From NCBI GenBank assembly GCA_963812945.1, contig CAWEXD010000008.1, positions 1,364,001-1,428,000 on the forward strand: a stretch of 64,000 bases of DNA, read 5' to 3'. Positions 9,049-19,639 of this stretch are shown one piece after another (the first letter of the stretch is position 1; each line of letters begins with the position of its first letter). The position numbers and the translations under genes were made by a program. The notes beneath the pieces are model-generated. The model was not told the DNA's origin, searched no databases, and was given only the letters and a program-made list of their open reading frames with translations. The DNA comes from DASRDR01 sp963812945 [NCBI: uncultured Candidatus Rokubacteria bacterium]. GTDB taxonomy: Bacteria; Methylomirabilota; Methylomirabilia; Rokubacteriales.

Positions 9049-10059
9049 GTGACGCGCCGCCTCAGCGTAGTAATCCCCGTCTACAACAGCCGGGACAACC
9101 TGGCCCCCCTGCATGCCGCGCTCGTGGAATCGCTGTCCGCGTTCCGCACGGAGCTCATCTTCGTCAACGACGGCAGCACCGACGACAGCTGGACTCAGAT
9201 CGAGGCGCTCTCCGCTCGGGACCCCGGCGTGGTCGGAGTGGATCTCCGCCGGAACTTCGGTCAGGACTGCGCGATCATGGCCGGGCTGCGCTACGCCAGC
9301 GGGGAGTACGTCGTCATCATGGACGACGACCTGCAGCATCATCCGCGCGACATCCCGCGCCTCTACGAGGCGATCGTCGAGGGATACGACGTCTGCTACG
9401 CCAACTTCCGGATCAAGCGTCAGGCATGGTGGAAGAACCTCGGAAGCTATCTGAACGGCAAGATGGCGGAGATCGTGATGCGCAAGCCGCCGCAGGTGTA
9501 CCTGTCGGCGTTCAAGATCATCACCCGGGCCGTGGCTGCCGAGATCCTCACGTACCGGGGCCCGTATCCCTACGTCGACGGGCTCCTCTTCCAGTGCACC
9601 GACAAGGTCACGCAAGTCGCCGTCGAGCACCATCGACGCCACGCGGGCCGGAGCAACATGACGTTTTGGAAGTCGTTCATGACCTTCGTGACGCTCTCGA
9701 CCAACTTCTCGCTCTTCCCGCTCCGCGTTGTCACCACGGCCGGGCTCCTCCTGTCGACGCTGAGCTTCTCGCTCGGGACATACTTCCTGTTCGTGCATCT
9801 GACGGTCGGGATCGCCGTCGCCGGCTGGACCTCCATCGCCCTCACCCTCCTGTTCCTCGGCGGTGCCATCCTCACGTCACTCGGGATCATCGGCGAGTAT
9901 GTCGGCCGGGTTCTGATGAACGTCAACGGCGCTCCGCAGTTCGTCGTCCGACGAAGCACTCCTGCCGAGCGGAAGCCGGGGTCTCTCGACGCTGCGAGCG
10001 GTTGGAGCGCGATCGACCCGGGGCGCGGCGGCACGGGGCGTGGCAACGCTGGCCCTTGA
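9049..10059 (+). CDS. family 2 glycosyltransferase, DPM1/ArnC-like
   Basis: A 336-residue GT2 enzyme. Catalytic domain spans about 1-220 with LSVVIPVYNS, a nucleotide-binding DGSTDD and a DDDLQHHP metal motif; two membrane helices follow around 228-252 and 260-292. This architecture is that of dolichol/undecaprenyl-phosphate sugar transferases such as ArnC or GtrB, which load a sugar onto a lipid carrier at the inner membrane. The start is GTG; no ATG gives a complete N-terminus. The 3' end overlaps the CapK-like gene, and with the downstream membrane protein it forms a surface-glycan cluster. The sugar is unknown. Confidence 0.85.
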   Translation: MTRRLSVVIPVYNSRDNLAPLHAALVESLSAFRTELIFVNDGSTDDSWTQIEALSARDPGVVGVDLRRNFGQDCAIMAGLRYASGEYVVIMDDDLQHHPRDIPRLYEAIVEGYDVCYANFRIKRQAWWKNLGSYLNGKMAEIVMRKPPQVYLSAFKIITRAVAAEILTYRGPYPYVDGLLFQCTDKVTQVAVEHHRRHAGRSNMTFWKSFMTFVTLSTNFSLFPLRVVTTAGLLLSTLSFSLGTYFLFVHLTVGIAVAGWTSIALTLLFLGGAILTSLGIIGEYVGRVLMNVNGAPQFVVRRSTPAERKPGSLDAASGWSAIDPGRGGTGRGNAGP

Positions 10060-11485
10060 CCGTGGATCGCCAGCCGGGCCCGTCACGGGGGCGCCGTCAA
10101 TGATCACCCGGAGCGTGGAGGCCGCGTACGCCCTCCTCGCCCGGACCTCTCCCTTCGACGCCTGGCGCCAGTTCCGGGCGTTCCAGCAGAACCAGTGGCG
10201 GCCGGCGGAGGAGCTTCGAGAGCTCCAGTGGCGGAAGCTGCAGGCGTTGCTGCTGACCGCCTACGCTCAGGTTCCGTTCTACCGGAAGCTCTGGTCGAAG
10301 CACGGGGTCGATCCTCGCCGCTTTCGATCCATGACGGACGTCGCGAATCTTCCCGTGGTGTGGAAGCAGGATCTGCAGCGCGGCCAAGCGGAGGACGAGT
10401 TCGGGCTCAGCCGGTTCGGGCGGCTCGAAACCGTACACACGTCCGGGACCACGGGCGTGCCCTTGGCACTACCGACGACCGCATCGAACTTTCAAAGCAA
10501 GTACGCGGGACATCTCCGGCAGTGGTACGCCACCGGCTGGAGGCTCGGCATGCGGTCGGCCGTGCTCTACCACTCGGGGCATCCCCAGTTTCACGGGCGC
10601 TATGGAGGTCAGGCGGCGAAGGACTCCTTCGCGCTGGTCCGCAGGCTGGCGCTCAGCGCCGCGCACCGCCGTGTGTGGCTCGAGCCGTACTCCGTGTCCG
10701 TCTCGGGGGACGAGCGGTTCCCCGCCGACTGGTACCGCGCCCTTAGCCGTCGCCCGCCCTACCTCCTGGAAACACTGGAGTTCAATCTGCCCGTCCTGCA
10801 CGGCTTCATCGAGCGCCACGAGCTGCCCCGACTCCGGATCCCGAAGACCTTCGTCCTGGGCACGCTGAGTCCTCAACGCCGAGCCCTCTACGAAGACGCC
10901 TTGTCCACCGAGATCTTCAACCGCTATTCGCCGCACGAGATGGAGGGGGTCGCCTTCGCCTGCGATCGCCACCGCGGGATGCACGTCGCGATCGACGCCT
11001 ATCACGTCGAGTTCCTGGATGACCAGGACGCCGGTGTCGGCCCCGGAGAGACCGCGAATCTCGTGATCACGGATCTCGACAGCTCCGTCATGCCGCTGAT
11101 CCGATACCGGATCGGTGATCTGGGCTTCTACTACGAGGACCGCTGTGTCTGCGGACGGGGGTTCCCCTTGATGGGGGATCTCTCCGGTCGAGCGTTCGAC
11201 GGTTTCCGGCTCGCCGGGGGCCGAGTGATCGCTCCGTCCCAAATCACCGCCGTCCTGCAGGATGAACCTTCGGTCAGCCTGTTCCAGGTGGTCGAGGATC
11301 GTGCTCGAGGCATCGCGGTCAACGTCGTTCCGGGCAGGGGATGGGGCCGAGAGGTCGCCGAGCGGCTCCGAGTGAAGCTCGCGGTCCTCCTGGGTGGCGA
11401 CGCGATCGTGACCGTCGACGCCGTCGCCGGCATTCACCTCGAACCCAACGGCAAGGTGGCCTGGTGCAAGCCGTCGAGCGCGTAG
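10040..11485 (+). CDS. CapK/PaaK-like adenylate-forming protein
   Basis: An acyl-adenylate-forming protein of the phenylacetate-CoA ligase/CapK group, 481 residues from GTG 10040 or 461 from ATG 10100. The phosphate-binding loop TSGTTGVPL is visible near residue 134 and the mid-region has the usual YRIGDLG and CVCGRGFP segments. CapK-type proteins sit in capsule and exopolysaccharide loci, where their exact reaction is unsettled. It overlaps the upstream glycosyltransferase by 20 bases if the GTG start is right; the ATG start would leave a 40-base gap. Context favours a polysaccharide role over aromatic degradation. Confidence 0.8.
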   Translation: MATLALDRGSPAGPVTGAPSMITRSVEAAYALLARTSPFDAWRQFRAFQQNQWRPAEELRELQWRKLQALLLTAYAQVPFYRKLWSKHGVDPRRFRSMTDVANLPVVWKQDLQRGQAEDEFGLSRFGRLETVHTSGTTGVPLALPTTASNFQSKYAGHLRQWYATGWRLGMRSAVLYHSGHPQFHGRYGGQAAKDSFALVRRLALSAAHRRVWLEPYSVSVSGDERFPADWYRALSRRPPYLLETLEFNLPVLHGFIERHELPRLRIPKTFVLGTLSPQRRALYEDALSTEIFNRYSPHEMEGVAFACDRHRGMHVAIDAYHVEFLDDQDAGVGPGETANLVITDLDSSVMPLIRYRIGDLGFYYEDRCVCGRGFPLMGDLSGRAFDGFRLAGGRVIAPSQITAVLQDEPSVSLFQVVEDRARGIAVNVVPGRGWGREVAERLRVKLAVLLGGDAIVTVDAVAGIHLEPNGKVAWCKPSSA

Positions 11486-11747
11486 CGCCGGCGGCGCGGC
11501 CCAGGTCGGCGAGATCGGCCCGCCGTCGGAACGAGGGCGGCTGCGGGGCGTCGCGCCGGCGCTTTCCGGCCACGGCGCCCGCGTCGGTCAGGCGCTCCTG
11601 AGCGCTTCCGACCTCGCGGGCCGGCGGGACGGCGCCGCACCAGGCGCACCGGGCCCGCCTCGCGGAGTCTGGGCGGCGGTCGAGACCGCCACCGCGGGCG
11701 TCCACCTGCTCGTCCTGGGGTGGCTCTTCTATCTTCACGCGCGGATC

Positions 11748-13241
11748 GTGGCCCACCCCTTTCAGGGGGAATACCGCGAGGGCGCCATGCTGAACACGAC
11801 CCGCGCGCTCCTCGCCGGGCGGAACCCGTTCACCCTCGGGAACGGCCCCCAGGACTTCAACCAGTACGGCATCCTCTACCACGCCGTGACGGCTCCCCTC
11901 GCGTTCGCCTTCGGACCGTCGCTGTGGGTCCATCGGACGATGTCGGCGGTATTCGTGCTCCTCTCGCTGGCAACCCTGGCCTGGGCATGTCGGCAGCGAG
12001 GATGCCGCTGGTCGGCCAGTCTCGGCCTGACGGCCCTCCTCTACGTGTCGCTCTTCATGCATGCGGCGAGCTTCGGGCTGCTGGCGCGGCCGGACAGCCT
12101 GGGGCTCTGGCTCATGCTCCTCTCGGTCGTCGTGCCCTGGCATCGCGGCTTCAGCTCGAGGTCCCTGGCGGCGTCCGCGGGCCTGGCCATGCTCGCCTGC
12201 CTCACGAAGACCTACTTCGTCGTGGGATTCCCGTTCGTGTGCGCGTATGTGTTCCTGTTCGTGTCGCGGCGCCGCGCGGTGGAGGCCGCGGTCCTCTTCG
12301 CGGCTCTCGGTACGCTGACGGTCGTCGCTCTCGAGATGCTCCTGCCCATCTACGCGAGCACGGTCTTCTTCAGCACCGCCAACTTCGCGTCGGGGCCAGG
12401 CTACGCCGGTGGCGTCTACGCCGTTCGACAGCTGGCCCGGTTCGCCATCTGGTACGCACCCGCGGGCGTCGTCGGGGTGGTCTGGGCGGTGGGCCGGATC
12501 CTCGACCATTCGCGGTCGCCCGCCCTCGCGGCGTCCCGCAGTCTCGGCAGCCGCTGGCGGGGTCTGCCGGCGGACCCTTTCCTGTTCGCGTTCGTCGGAG
12601 CCTCGGCGGTGGTGTACGCGAGCCTCGGCCGGAACGGAGGCTCGTACATGGCCTACCTCGTCCACCTGATGCTCCCGTTTCTCCTCCTCTACGTGGCGGA
12701 GCCGCTGGCCCACGCTCGCCCGCGAGCCCGGCGCCTCTATCAGCTCCTGATTCTGGCGAACGTGCTGCTCCTCACGGGGAGATACGGTCGTCCCGTTGAC
12801 TTGAACGCGAGTCGCCCCGCGTGGATTCGCCTCGCGGAGATCGTCGGGTCGAGCGAGCGACTCTTCAACAGCCCGATTCTCGTCAGCATGCTGGTCGCGA
12901 AGCACCGGCCCGTCTACGATTCCGGGCACTCCCAGTACTTCGGCCTGGGCGCGCTCAGGCCGGGCATCTTCGGGCGGTTCTTGGCCGAGGACACGCGGGT
13001 CTCGGATCGGCATCGGGAGTACAGGGAGGAGCTAGGCCGGGCCGTCGAGACGGGGGCGTTCGACGCGATCGTCGTCACCCGCCGGGAGCACCAGCTCCTG
13101 AGCCCCACGCTCCTCCGGCGACACTACCGGGTAGCGGAGCGGCTCGAAGTCCACATGCCGCTCGCTGCCCAGACCTGGGACCTGACGGTCTACCGCCCGA
13201 TCACGCCGCCGACGAGCCGCCCGGCCCCCCGGGAACCGTGA
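11748..13241 (+). CDS. polytopic membrane glycosyltransferase-like protein (GT-C type)
   Basis: About 497 residues with roughly nine hydrophobic segments and a soluble C-terminal region after about residue 350. The acidic loop after the first helix (HPFQGEYREG), followed by NTTRALLAGRNPF and QYGILYH, looks like GT-C/GT39-family lipid-linked-sugar transferases. The start is uncertain: GTG 11748 omits a clear membrane helix encoded just upstream in the same frame (about 11670-11747). That frame stays open back into the CapK gene without an ATG, GTG or TTG. Either a rare start codon is used or the 5' end holds a sequence error. Probably the third member of the glycan cluster. Confidence 0.65.
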   Translation: MAHPFQGEYREGAMLNTTRALLAGRNPFTLGNGPQDFNQYGILYHAVTAPLAFAFGPSLWVHRTMSAVFVLLSLATLAWACRQRGCRWSASLGLTALLYVSLFMHAASFGLLARPDSLGLWLMLLSVVVPWHRGFSSRSLAASAGLAMLACLTKTYFVVGFPFVCAYVFLFVSRRRAVEAAVLFAALGTLTVVALEMLLPIYASTVFFSTANFASGPGYAGGVYAVRQLARFAIWYAPAGVVGVVWAVGRILDHSRSPALAASRSLGSRWRGLPADPFLFAFVGASAVVYASLGRNGGSYMAYLVHLMLPFLLLYVAEPLAHARPRARRLYQLLILANVLLLTGRYGRPVDLNASRPAWIRLAEIVGSSERLFNSPILVSMLVAKHRPVYDSGHSQYFGLGALRPGIFGRFLAEDTRVSDRHREYREELGRAVETGAFDAIVVTRREHQLLSPTLLRRHYRVAERLEVHMPLAAQTWDLTVYRPITPPTSRPAPREP

Positions 13242-13460
13242 GATCCGGACCGGGCGGGCGCGGAGCTGTGGGTGCGCTGCTGCGAGACACGAAGGCGAAT
13301 GGCGGTCCGCGCCGGTCAGGGCTTGGGAGCGGGCAGCTTCGGGCCCCCGGGCACCTGCTTCACGCGACCGGGACGATGCGGCCGGTGATTACCCTCATGC
13401 GGGGCCACGTAAGCATCCGCGCCGTCGAGAGGCCGGCGGGCCGACTTCGACGAGCGAGCG

Positions 13461-14909
13461 CTAGGCGAGGGGAGCGGGAAGGTCCGAGCGGCTCATGAGG
13501 TACTGATCGACGCCGCGGGCGGCGCTCCGGCCCTCGGCGAGGGCCCACACGATCAGGGACTGGCCGCGCTGCATGTCCCCGGCGGCGAAGACCCCGGGCA
13601 CGCTCGTCATCCAGCCGGGGTCCCGCCAGACGTTGCCCCGCTCGGTGAGGCGAACGCCGAGCTTCTCCAGCATGCCGGGGCGCTCGGGCCCCAGGAAGCC
13701 CATGGCCAGGAGGACCAGCTCGCAGGGGAGCGTGAACTCCGACCCCGCGACCTCGCGGAACACCGGGCGCCCGGCCTCCCGGGCGACCTCGACACGGACG
13801 GCCTCGAGGCCGCGCACACGGCCCCGCTCGTCGCCGAGGAAGCGCTTCGTGGACGCGGCGTAGACGCGATCGCCGCCCTCCTCGTGGGCCGAGGAGACGC
13901 GATAGACGTTCGGATACTGCGGCCACGGGTTGTCGAGCGCGCGCTGGCCGGGCGGACGCGGCAGGATCTCCATCTGGTGGACGGAGCGCGCGCCCTGGCG
14001 GTGCACCGTGCCGAGACAGTCCGCCCCCGTGTCACCCCCGCCGAGGATGACGACGTGCTTGCCCTCGGCGGTGATGAACTCGCCTTCGGGGACGGCATCG
14101 CCCTCGCAGCGTCGGTTCTGGAGGGGCAGGAAATCCATGGCGAAATGGATCCCGCCGAGCTCGCGCCCCGGGATCGGAAGGTCGCGCGCGTGGCACGCGC
14201 CGCCCGCCAGGAGGAGCGCGTCGTGCTCCTGGCGCAGGCGCTCGACGTCCGCGTCGACGCCCACGTGGGCCCCGGTCACGAAGCGGACGCCCTCGGCGCG
14301 CATCTGCTCGAGCCGGCGGTCCAGCACGCGCTTCTCCATCTTGAACTCGGGGATGCCGTAGCGGAGGAGGCCCCCGATCCGGTCGGCGCGCTCGAAGACC
14401 GTGACGTCGTGGCCGGCGCGGCAGAGCTGCTGGGCGGCGGCAAGCCCGGCGGGGCCGGACCCCACGATCGCCACGCGCTTGCCGGTCCGGACGGCCGGGG
14501 GCTCGGGGACGATCCAGCCCTCGGCGAACGCGCGGTCGACGATCTGAAGCTCGATTGCCTTGATCGTGACGGGGTCGTCGTTGATCCCGAGGACGCAGGA
14601 TCCCTCGCAGGGCGCGGGGCAGAGCGTCCCGGTGAACTCGGGGAAGTTGTTCGTCGCGTGGAGGCGGTCGATGGCCTCTCGCCAGTCGTCCCGGTAGGCG
14701 AGGTCGTTCCAGTCGGGGATCAGGTTGCCCAGCGGGCAGCCCTGGTGGCAGAAGGGAATGCCGCAGTCCATGCACCGGGCGGCCTGCTTCTGGAGCGTCG
14801 GCACCGCCCACGGGAGCATGACCTGGCTCCAGTCACGCAGCCGCTCGGCGACCGGCCGGTAGGGCTGCTTGTCCCGCGTGAACTCGAGGAAGCCGGTGAC
14901 CTTGCCCAT
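13461..14909 (-). CDS. gltD: glutamate synthase small subunit
   Basis: The 482-residue beta subunit of NADPH-dependent glutamate synthase (GOGAT). It takes electrons from NADPH and passes them through FAD and two 4Fe-4S clusters to the large subunit. The N-terminal cysteine clusters ([17 protein letters not shown] near 42-58 and [10 protein letters not shown] near 95-105), the FAD site VGSGPAG and the NADPH site GGGDTGAD are visible. The gene lies seven bases after gltB on the same strand, so they form a gltBD operon. Length matches the family. Confidence 0.96.
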   Translation of the reverse strand: MGKVTGFLEFTRDKQPYRPVAERLRDWSQVMLPWAVPTLQKQAARCMDCGIPFCHQGCPLGNLIPDWNDLAYRDDWREAIDRLHATNNFPEFTGTLCPAPCEGSCVLGINDDPVTIKAIELQIVDRAFAEGWIVPEPPAVRTGKRVAIVGSGPAGLAAAQQLCRAGHDVTVFERADRIGGLLRYGIPEFKMEKRVLDRRLEQMRAEGVRFVTGAHVGVDADVERLRQEHDALLLAGGACHARDLPIPGRELGGIHFAMDFLPLQNRRCEGDAVPEGEFITAEGKHVVILGGGDTGADCLGTVHRQGARSVHQMEILPRPPGQRALDNPWPQYPNVYRVSSAHEEGGDRVYAASTKRFLGDERGRVRGLEAVRVEVAREAGRPVFREVAGSEFTLPCELVLLAMGFLGPERPGMLEKLGVRLTERGNVWRDPGWMTSVPGVFAAGDMQRGQSLIVWALAEGRSAARGVDQYLMSRSDLPAPLA

Positions 14910-14916
14910 CGCCCGG

Positions 14917-17900
14917 CTAGCCGTGGGCTCCTTCCATTACCGCGCGCTCCCAGGGGATGCCCTCGGCGCGGGCGCGTTCCATCGCGGCGAGCGCGCGCTT
15001 GTAATCCCGGGGCATGACCTTGACGAACCGCGGCTGAGCGGCGGCCCAGTCCACCAGGATCTCCGCCGCGACCGCGCTCTCCGTGTAGCGCACGTGGCGC
15101 TGCAGGAGCTCCCGCACCTCCTCGACGTCCTCGTCCCGGACGAGCGGCTCGAGGTCGACCATGCCGAGGTTGACGCGCTGCCGGAAATCGCCGGCCGCGT
15201 CGAGCACGTACGCGACGCCGCCGGACATGCCGGCGGCGAAGTTCCGCCCGGTCTTGCCGATCACCACGACCCGGCCGCCGGTCATGTACTCGCACGCGTG
15301 GTCCCCGACGCCCTCGACCACGGCGAGCGCCCCGCTGTTGCGGACGGCGAAGCGCTCTCCGGCCACGCCACGGACGTACGCCTCTCCGCTGGTCGCGCCG
15401 TAGAGCACCACGTTCCCCACCAGGATGTTGTCCTGGGGCGCGAACGTCGCCTCGCGCGGCGGGAAGGCCACGAGCTTCCCGCCCGAGAGCCCCTTGCCCA
15501 GGTAATCGTTCGAGTCCCCCTCGAGGACGAGGGTGATGCCACGGGGCACGAAGGCCCCGAAGCTCTGGCCGGCCGAGCCGGTGAAGTGGATGCGGATCGT
15601 GTCGTCGGGGAGGCCCTCCCCGCCGTACCGGGACGTGACCTCGTAGCCGAGGATCGTCCCCACGGTCCGGTGCACGTTCCGGATGGGCAGCCGGATGTCG
15701 ACGGGCGTGCGCGAGTCGAGCGCGGGCTGGCAGAGCGGCACGATGGTGCTCCGGTCCAGCGAGCGCTCGAGTCCGTGGTCCTGGTCGCGGACCCGGCGGA
15801 TCGCGACCTCCGGGGCCATGGGCGGGCGGTAGAGGATCGCCGTGAAGTCGAGACCCCGCGCCTTCCAGTGGTCGACGGCTTGGCGCACGTCCAGCCGGTC
15901 GACCCGCCCGATCATCTCGTCCATCGTCCGGAACCCGAGCTGGGCCATGAGCTCCCGGACCTCCTCCGCGATGAACCGGAAGAAGGTCGTGACGAACTCC
16001 GGCGCGCCCGTGAACCGCTTGCGGAGCTCCGGGTCCTGGGTCGCGATGCCGACGGGGCAGGTGTTCAGGTGGCAGACGCGCATCATGACGCAGCCCAGGA
16101 CGACGAGCGGCGCGGTGGCGAACCCGAACTCCTCGGCGCCCAGCAGCGCGGCGATCACGACGTCGCGGCCCGTCTTCAGCTGGCCGTCCACCTGGACGAC
16201 GATGCGGTCGCGCAGCTTGTTGAGCACCAGCACCTGCTGGGTCTCGGCGAGACCGAGCTCCCACGGGACGCCGCCGTGCTTGATCGACGTCAGCGGCGAG
16301 GCGCCGGTCCCGCCGTCGTGCCCGGAGATCAGGACGACGTCCGAGAAGGCCTTCGCCACCCCCGCCGCCACCGTGCCGACGCCAACCTCGGCGACCAGCT
16401 TCACGTGGATGCGCGCGCGGGGGTTCGCGTTCTTCAGGTCGTGGATGAGCTGCTTGAGATCCTCGATCGAGTAGATGTCGTGGTGCGGGGGAGGGGAGAT
16501 GAGCCCAACGCCCGGCGTCGAGTGCCGCACCTTGGCGATCCACGGGTACACCTTGTGGCCGGGTAGCTGCCCGCCCTCGCCGGGCTTCGCGCCCTGCGCC
16601 ATCTTGATCTGGAGGTCGTCGCAGTTGACCAGGTACTCGCTGGTCACGCCGAACCGCCCCGAGGCGACTTGGTGGATCGCGCTCCGGCGCCAGTCGCCGT
16701 TGGTCTCCTTCCGGTAGCGGGCGGAATCCTCCCCGCCCTCGCCGGTGTTCGACTTGCCGCCGATGCGGTTCATCGCGATGGCCAGGGTCTCGTGGGCCTC
16801 CTGGCTGATCGAGCCGTACGACATGGCCCCGGTGGCGAAGTGCTTGACGATCGCCTCGACCGGCTCGACCTCGTCGAGCGGCACGGGCGCCGCCGCGGCC
16901 CGGAGCCCGAACAGCCCGCGAAGCGTCGCCATGTTCCGGCTCTGCTCGTCCACCGAGCGGGTGTAGTCCTTGAAGATCTGGTACTGGCCGCTCCGCGTCG
17001 CGTGCTGGAGCTTCTGGACCGTGTCGGGGTTGAACAGGTGGTACTCGCCGTCGCGGCGCCACTGGTACTCGCCGCCCCAGTCGAGCTCCGCGGGCCCGAC
17101 CGGGCGCTCGGGGAACGCGCGCTCGTGCCGGCGGCGGGCCTCCTCGGCGATGACGTCGAGGCCGATCCCGCTGACCCGGGACAGCGTGCCCGTGAAGTAG
17201 CGCTCGACCACGTCCTTGTTGAGGCCGATGGCCTCGAAGATCTGGGCGCCGCAGTAGCTCTGGAGCGCCGAGATCCCCATCTTGGCCATGACCTTGAGGA
17301 TGCCCTTGTTGAGCGCCTTGACGTAGTGCTTGACCGCCGTCTTGTGGTCGATCCCCGGCAGGAGGCCCTGGCGGATCATGTCGTCCAGGGTCTCGAAGGC
17401 GACCCACGGGTTCACGGCTCCGGCGCCGTACCCGATGAGGAGGCACATGTGGTGCACCTCGCGGGCGTCGCCCGTCTCCAGGAGGAGCCCCACGCGGGTG
17501 CGCTCGCCCCGGCGCACCAGGTGGTGATGGACGGCCCCCGTCGCGAGGAGGCTCGGCACGGCCGCCTGCGCGCGGGAGATCCCGCGGTCGGACAGGATCA
17601 GGATGTTGTGCCCGTCGGCGATCGCCTGGCTGGCCTGCGTCTGGAGCGCCTCGAGCGCGCGCGCGAGCCCGTCCGCCCCCTCGGCCACCGGGTAGAGCAT
17701 GGGGAGCGTCACGGCCTTGAACCACGGGTGCCGCACGTGGCGGAGCCGGGCCAGCTCCCCGTTCGAGAGGACGGGATCGGGGATCACGATCTGGCGGCAC
17801 GATTCGGGCCGGGGGTCGAGGAGGTTCCCCTCCGGACCGACCGTGGACTCCATCGACGTCACGAGCTCCTCCCGGATCTGGTCCAGGGGAGGGTTCGTGA

Positions 17901-19479
17901 CCTGGGCGAACAGCTGCTTGAAGTAGTCGTAGAGCGGCCGCGGCCGGTTCGACAGGACGGCGAGCGCCGTGTCGGTGCCCATCGAGCCGAGCGCCTCCTC
18001 GCCCTTCATCGCCATCGGCGCCAGCAGGATGCGAAGGTCCTCGTGGGTGTAGCCGAACGCGATCTGCCGCTGCAGCACCGTCTTGGGGGCGGACCTGGGA
18101 GCGCCCGGCCGTGGCAGGTCGTCCAACCGAACGGTGTTCTCGCGGAGCCAGTCGGCGTAGGGATGCTGGGCCGCGAGCTCCGCCTTGATCTCCTCGTCGT
18201 CGACGATCCGGCCGCGCGCGGTGTCGACCAGGAAGATCCGGCCCGGGTGGAGGCGCTCCTTGATGAGGACGTTCTCGGGCGGGATGTCCAGCACGCCCAC
18301 CTCGGAGGCCATGACGACGAGCCCGTCCTTGGTCACGTAGTAGCGGGACGGCCGGAGCCCGTTCCGGTCGAGGATCGCCCCGATCACGGTTCCGTCGGTG
18401 AAGGCGATCGACGCCGGGCCGTCCCACGGCTCCATCAGCGCCGAGTGGTACTCGTAGAAGGCCCGGCGCTCCGGGCTCATGGACTCGTGCTTCTGCCACG
18501 GCTCCGGGATCATCATCAGGATCGCGTGGGGCAGGGAGCGCCCGCTCATGACCAGGAACTCGAGGACGTTGTCGAACGTGGCCGAGTCCGACAGGCCGTC
18601 GCGGGTGACCGGCAGGACCTTCCACAGCTCGTCGCCGAACACGCTGGACCGGCAGAGCGCCTCCCGGGCGCGCATCCAGTTGATGTTGCCCCGGAGCGTG
18701 TTGATCTCGCCGTTGTGGGCGATGTACCGGTAGGGGTGGGCCAGCGGCCAGGACGGGAACGTGTTCGTGCTGAACCGCTGGTGCACGAGCGCCAGCGCCG
18801 ACTCGACGTCCGGATCGACGACGTCGGGGTACATCGCCTCGATCTGGTCGGCGCTCAGCATCCCCTTGTAGATGAGCGTGTTGCAGGAGAGGCTCGGGAG
18901 ATAGGCGAAGGTCTGCTCGCGCACGTCGGCGGCGGCGACCGCCTTCTCGAAGAGCTTCCGGATGATGTAGAGCGTGCGCTCGAAGTGCTGCCGGTCGCGG
19001 ATCTCGGGCCCCTGGCCGACGAACACCTGCTTGATGACCGGCTCGACGGAGCGTGCCGTCTCGCCGAGAAGCTGGTCGTCGGTCGGGACGTCCCGCCAGC
19101 CGAGGAGCCGCTGGCCCTCGTGGTCCACGATCGAGTGGAGGAGCGCCTGGATCCGGTGGCGCGCCGCGGTCTCGGTCGGCAGGAAGACGAGCCCGCAGCC
19201 GTACTCGCCCGGCGCGGGCAGGGGGATCTCGAGGCGCGCGCACTCCCGCCGGAGGAACCGGTCGGGCATCTGGACGAGGATACCGGCGCCGTCGCCGGTG
19301 TTCGGCTCCGAGCCGCACGCGCCCCGGTGAAGGAGGTTCTTCAGCACGGTGAGCGCCTGGGCGACGATCGCGTGGGACTTCCGGCCCTTCAGGTCGACCA
19401 CGAAGCCGACCCCGCAGGCGTCGTGCTCGTGGCGGGGATCGTAGAGGCCCTGGGCCGGCGGCATTCCTGGCGTCGTCAT
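14917..19479 (-). CDS. gltB: glutamate synthase large subunit
   Basis: The 1520-residue alpha subunit of GOGAT, which makes two glutamates from glutamine and 2-oxoglutarate. Order of domains: N-terminal amidotransferase with nucleophile Cys22 after a short propeptide (HDACGVGF), a central linker, the FMN/3Fe-4S synthase barrel ([49 protein letters not shown]) and the C-terminal beta-helix ([31 protein letters not shown]). The ATG at 19479 has a GGGGAG ribosome site and gives the expected short propeptide; a longer frame reaches 19692 but runs through the regulatory intergenic region. Divergent from the LysR gene, with a dyad operator between them. Confidence 0.97.
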   Translation of the reverse strand: MTTPGMPPAQGLYDPRHEHDACGVGFVVDLKGRKSHAIVAQALTVLKNLLHRGACGSEPNTGDGAGILVQMPDRFLRRECARLEIPLPAPGEYGCGLVFLPTETAARHRIQALLHSIVDHEGQRLLGWRDVPTDDQLLGETARSVEPVIKQVFVGQGPEIRDRQHFERTLYIIRKLFEKAVAAADVREQTFAYLPSLSCNTLIYKGMLSADQIEAMYPDVVDPDVESALALVHQRFSTNTFPSWPLAHPYRYIAHNGEINTLRGNINWMRAREALCRSSVFGDELWKVLPVTRDGLSDSATFDNVLEFLVMSGRSLPHAILMMIPEPWQKHESMSPERRAFYEYHSALMEPWDGPASIAFTDGTVIGAILDRNGLRPSRYYVTKDGLVVMASEVGVLDIPPENVLIKERLHPGRIFLVDTARGRIVDDEEIKAELAAQHPYADWLRENTVRLDDLPRPGAPRSAPKTVLQRQIAFGYTHEDLRILLAPMAMKGEEALGSMGTDTALAVLSNRPRPLYDYFKQLFAQVTNPPLDQIREELVTSMESTVGPEGNLLDPRPESCRQIVIPDPVLSNGELARLRHVRHPWFKAVTLPMLYPVAEGADGLARALEALQTQASQAIADGHNILILSDRGISRAQAAVPSLLATGAVHHHLVRRGERTRVGLLLETGDAREVHHMCLLIGYGAGAVNPWVAFETLDDMIRQGLLPGIDHKTAVKHYVKALNKGILKVMAKMGISALQSYCGAQIFEAIGLNKDVVERYFTGTLSRVSGIGLDVIAEEARRRHERAFPERPVGPAELDWGGEYQWRRDGEYHLFNPDTVQKLQHATRSGQYQIFKDYTRSVDEQSRNMATLRGLFGLRAAAAPVPLDEVEPVEAIVKHFATGAMSYGSISQEAHETLAIAMNRIGGKSNTGEGGEDSARYRKETNGDWRRSAIHQVASGRFGVTSEYLVNCDDLQIKMAQGAKPGEGGQLPGHKVYPWIAKVRHSTPGVGLISPPPHHDIYSIEDLKQLIHDLKNANPRARIHVKLVAEVGVGTVAAGVAKAFSDVVLISGHDGGTGASPLTSIKHGGVPWELGLAETQQVLVLNKLRDRIVVQVDGQLKTGRDVVIAALLGAEEFGFATAPLVVLGCVMMRVCHLNTCPVGIATQDPELRKRFTGAPEFVTTFFRFIAEEVRELMAQLGFRTMDEMIGRVDRLDVRQAVDHWKARGLDFTAILYRPPMAPEVAIRRVRDQDHGLERSLDRSTIVPLCQPALDSRTPVDIRLPIRNVHRTVGTILGYEVTSRYGGEGLPDDTIRIHFTGSAGQSFGAFVPRGITLVLEGDSNDYLGKGLSGGKLVAFPPREATFAPQDNILVGNVVLYGATSGEAYVRGVAGERFAVRNSGALAVVEGVGDHACEYMTGGRVVVIGKTGRNFAAGMSGGVAYVLDAAGDFRQRVNLGMVDLEPLVRDEDVEEVRELLQRHVRYTESAVAAEILVDWAAAQPRFVKVMPRDYKRALAAMERARAEGIPWERAVMEGAHG

Positions 19480-19575
19480 CCACTCACTCCCCGCGGTCAC
19501 CCGCATCTCCGGCCCGTCCCGCGTCTTTGTGAACGCGGAGACAAGCCGGTGGCAGGACAGTACACCAGTGTTGAG

Positions 19576-19624
19576 CATTAGCCTAGCCCAAAAGCACGAA
19601 AACACTGCATTAGTAACTCTAATG
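19576..19624. promoter_or_regulatory. probable LysR operator between gltB and the regulator
   Basis: The AT-rich gap between the divergent genes holds a perfect dyad CATTAG-TAACT-CTAATG (19608-19624), which fits the LysR T-N11-A consensus (T19610, A19622). A second CATTAG half-site lies at 19576-19581, 32 bases away, about three helical turns. Paired recognition and activation sites of this kind are usual for LysR proteins controlling a divergent gene and themselves. Confidence 0.6.
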
Positions 19625-19627
19625 ATG

Positions 19628-19633
19628 TAAGCT
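19628..19633 (+). promoter_or_regulatory. possible -10 box of the LysR gene
   Basis: TAAGCT six bases before the GTG at 19640, immediately beside the dyad operator, with no Shine-Dalgarno. It matches the -10 hexamer before the 6497 gene. No good -35 is seen, which would be consistent with autoregulation from the overlapping operator. Confidence 0.35.
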
Positions 19634-19639
19634 CGGGCC

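Noticed and set aside
16669-19581. 970-residue plus-strand open frame
   Set aside because: Antisense shadow of gltB; long stop-free antisense frames are expected at this GC content and the translation is Arg/His/Asp-rich without domain signals.
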